Position numbers and translations under genes: made by a program. A stretch of DNA of 64,000 nucleotides from Desulfamplus sp. (GTDB lineage Bacteria; Desulfobacterota; Desulfobacteria; Desulfobacterales; Desulfobacteraceae), in the NCBI GenBank assembly GCA_015232455.1, contig JADFZQ010000005.1:1-64000 (forward strand), read 5' to 3'. The notes beneath the pieces were generated by a model that was given only the letters and a program-made list of their open reading frames with translations, was not told where the DNA came from and did not search any database. Below are positions 63,184-64,000 of the stretch, piece after piece (the first letter of the stretch is position 1; each line of letters opens with the position of its first letter).

Positions 63184-64000
63184 TTAATCATCAAAATTTC
63201 CGTTCACACCTTTGTCGTTCTGAATTAATGCCCCTCTTCTTATAATCTTCTCTTTTGTCCAATCTTCAGCCTTTTCAATGCGTGTAGATTTTGGACCAGG
63301 ATCAGGGTTTCCACACTTTATAATATCCTCAATTGCAATTGGTGCTGTATCTTGTGCATTGAAAATATTTACAAGCATGTTAAAAACAAACTCTTCAACA
63401 CCTTTTGCCATACGCTCTCTTATAGCTTTAGGCTGTGAAAGAAAAATGTTCTCAAATGGAAGGTTTAGCTTCTTATAATCCCCACCTTTAAGTTTCTGTT
63501 TTTCAGCAAAAGAGAGCATCTTTTTCCAAGTTTGTTCATTTACTCCTTTATCTGAATTCTTGATAAAATCTCCATTTATATCAAGAATTGCATTGCCAAA
63601 GTCATTAACCTCCACACCCCATGAGATCATCTGAAGTGCAGTTGCTACATTTGCCTTTGTTGTTCTTGTTGTTTGGGCAATCTCTAACAATTTTGCAGAG
63701 CTATTACCAGATGTTCCGTGTTGGGCACCAGATACACTATATTTTTCCAATTTTTTATGTATCTGGCAAGTAAGCTCTACATTTATACCAGTTCCGCTCT
63801 CTTCAATACCATGAGTTGTGCCATTATTAAGGGCAATCCAATTTGGAAAAATATTGTGAGCATTTAATCCTTGAATCAAAAAAAGAGCTTCTTCTGCTGT
63901 TGAAAGTCCACATTTACCTTTAATTTCACCCACTTCTGTCTCAAGACCTGCCCAATCTGGCACAAATGGTATTAACTCTAAATTTGCAAGAAGATTTTGA
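63184..64000 (-). CDS. Class II aldolase, fructose-bisphosphate type (5' end beyond window)
   Basis: The frame is open to the right edge, so the start is missing. The visible part has VGEIKGKCGLST, NWIALNNGTTHGIE, SGAQHGTSGN (likely metal-binding His loop), TTKANVATALQMISWGVEVN and a C-terminal EKIIRRG...GNFDD. These resemble deltaproteobacterial class II fructose-bisphosphate aldolases, which split fructose 1,6-bisphosphate using a divalent metal. The identification rests on recalled family patterns and is moderate. It is upstream of, and on the same strand as, the flagellar pair, 62 bases away. Confidence 0.6.
   Translation of the reverse strand, partial: QNLLANLELIPFVPDWAGLETEVGEIKGKCGLSTAEEALFLIQGLNAHNIFPNWIALNNGTTHGIEESGTGINVELTCQIHKKLEKYSVSGAQHGTSGNSSAKLLEIAQTTRTTKANVATALQMISWGVEVNDFGNAILDINGDFIKNSDKGVNEQTWKKMLSFAEKQKLKGGDYKKLNLPFENIFLSQPKAIRERMAKGVEEFVFNMLVNIFNAQDTAPIAIEDIIKCGNPDPGPKSTRIEKAEDWTKEKIIRRGALIQNDKGVNGNFDD

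Overview
The window looks like a low-GC Gram-negative bacterium, most likely a deltaproteobacterium of the Desulfobacterales type. The evidence is a flagellar FlgM gene beside a DVU0524-like partner, a fused 3-hydroxyacyl-CoA dehydrogenase/enoyl-CoA hydratase with its thiolase, an Rpn-type nuclease, an outer-membrane barrel protein, and many dispersed palindromic repeats. Multicellular magnetotactic relatives would fit, but that placement is only a guess from sequence style.

About 54 kb (from 54.3 kb down to beyond position 1, almost all on the minus strand) is one hybrid polyketide/peptide gene cluster, incomplete at the left edge. In transcription order it holds: a type II thioesterase; an outer-membrane barrel protein; DUF697 protein b; PKS-A (AT-ACP-KS-DH-KR-ACP); a sulfotransferase; a small island of foreign-looking DNA with an HNH protein, tiny genes and a broken integrase; an Rpn-type nuclease; PKS-B (KS-AT-DH-KR-ACP); PKS-C (KS, then KS-dead AT-DH-KR-ACP); PKS-D (KS-AT); SbnA; DUF697 protein a; a divergent P-type ATPase; PKS-E (KS-AT-ACP-alpha-oxoamine synthase); a guanidinoacetate methyltransferase homologue; a glycine amidinotransferase homologue; a pentameric ligand-gated ion channel; an acyl-CoA/ACP ligase; SbnB; and NRPS-F (ACP-aminotransferase-C-A-PCP-E-C..., running off the left edge).

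Reading the genes together (inference): PKS-A, B and C build a partly unsaturated chain. PKS-D and the first carrier and aminotransferase of NRPS-F form one split module that places a beta-amine, as in mycosubtilin/iturin synthases. SbnA and SbnB make L-2,3-diaminopropionate, which the acidic-pocket A domain probably uses and the E domain epimerises. Separately, PKS-E has a Ser-for-Cys ketosynthase next to an alpha-oxoamine synthase domain, followed at once by an amidinotransferase and a guanidine N-methyltransferase. This resembles the opening chemistry of saxitoxin (SxtA/SxtG) with an added methylation, or else a bacterial creatine pathway recruited to the cluster. A channel of the neurotransmitter-receptor superfamily lies in the same operon.

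The right 9.5 kb is ordinary: a fadBA beta-oxidation operon with a FadR-like operator and a clear terminator, pcm, a YqaA-type membrane protein, hisH and hisF, a flagellar group (unknown protein, flgM, DVU0524-like), and the 3' part of a class II aldolase cut by the right edge. I saw no rRNA, tRNA or CRISPR array.
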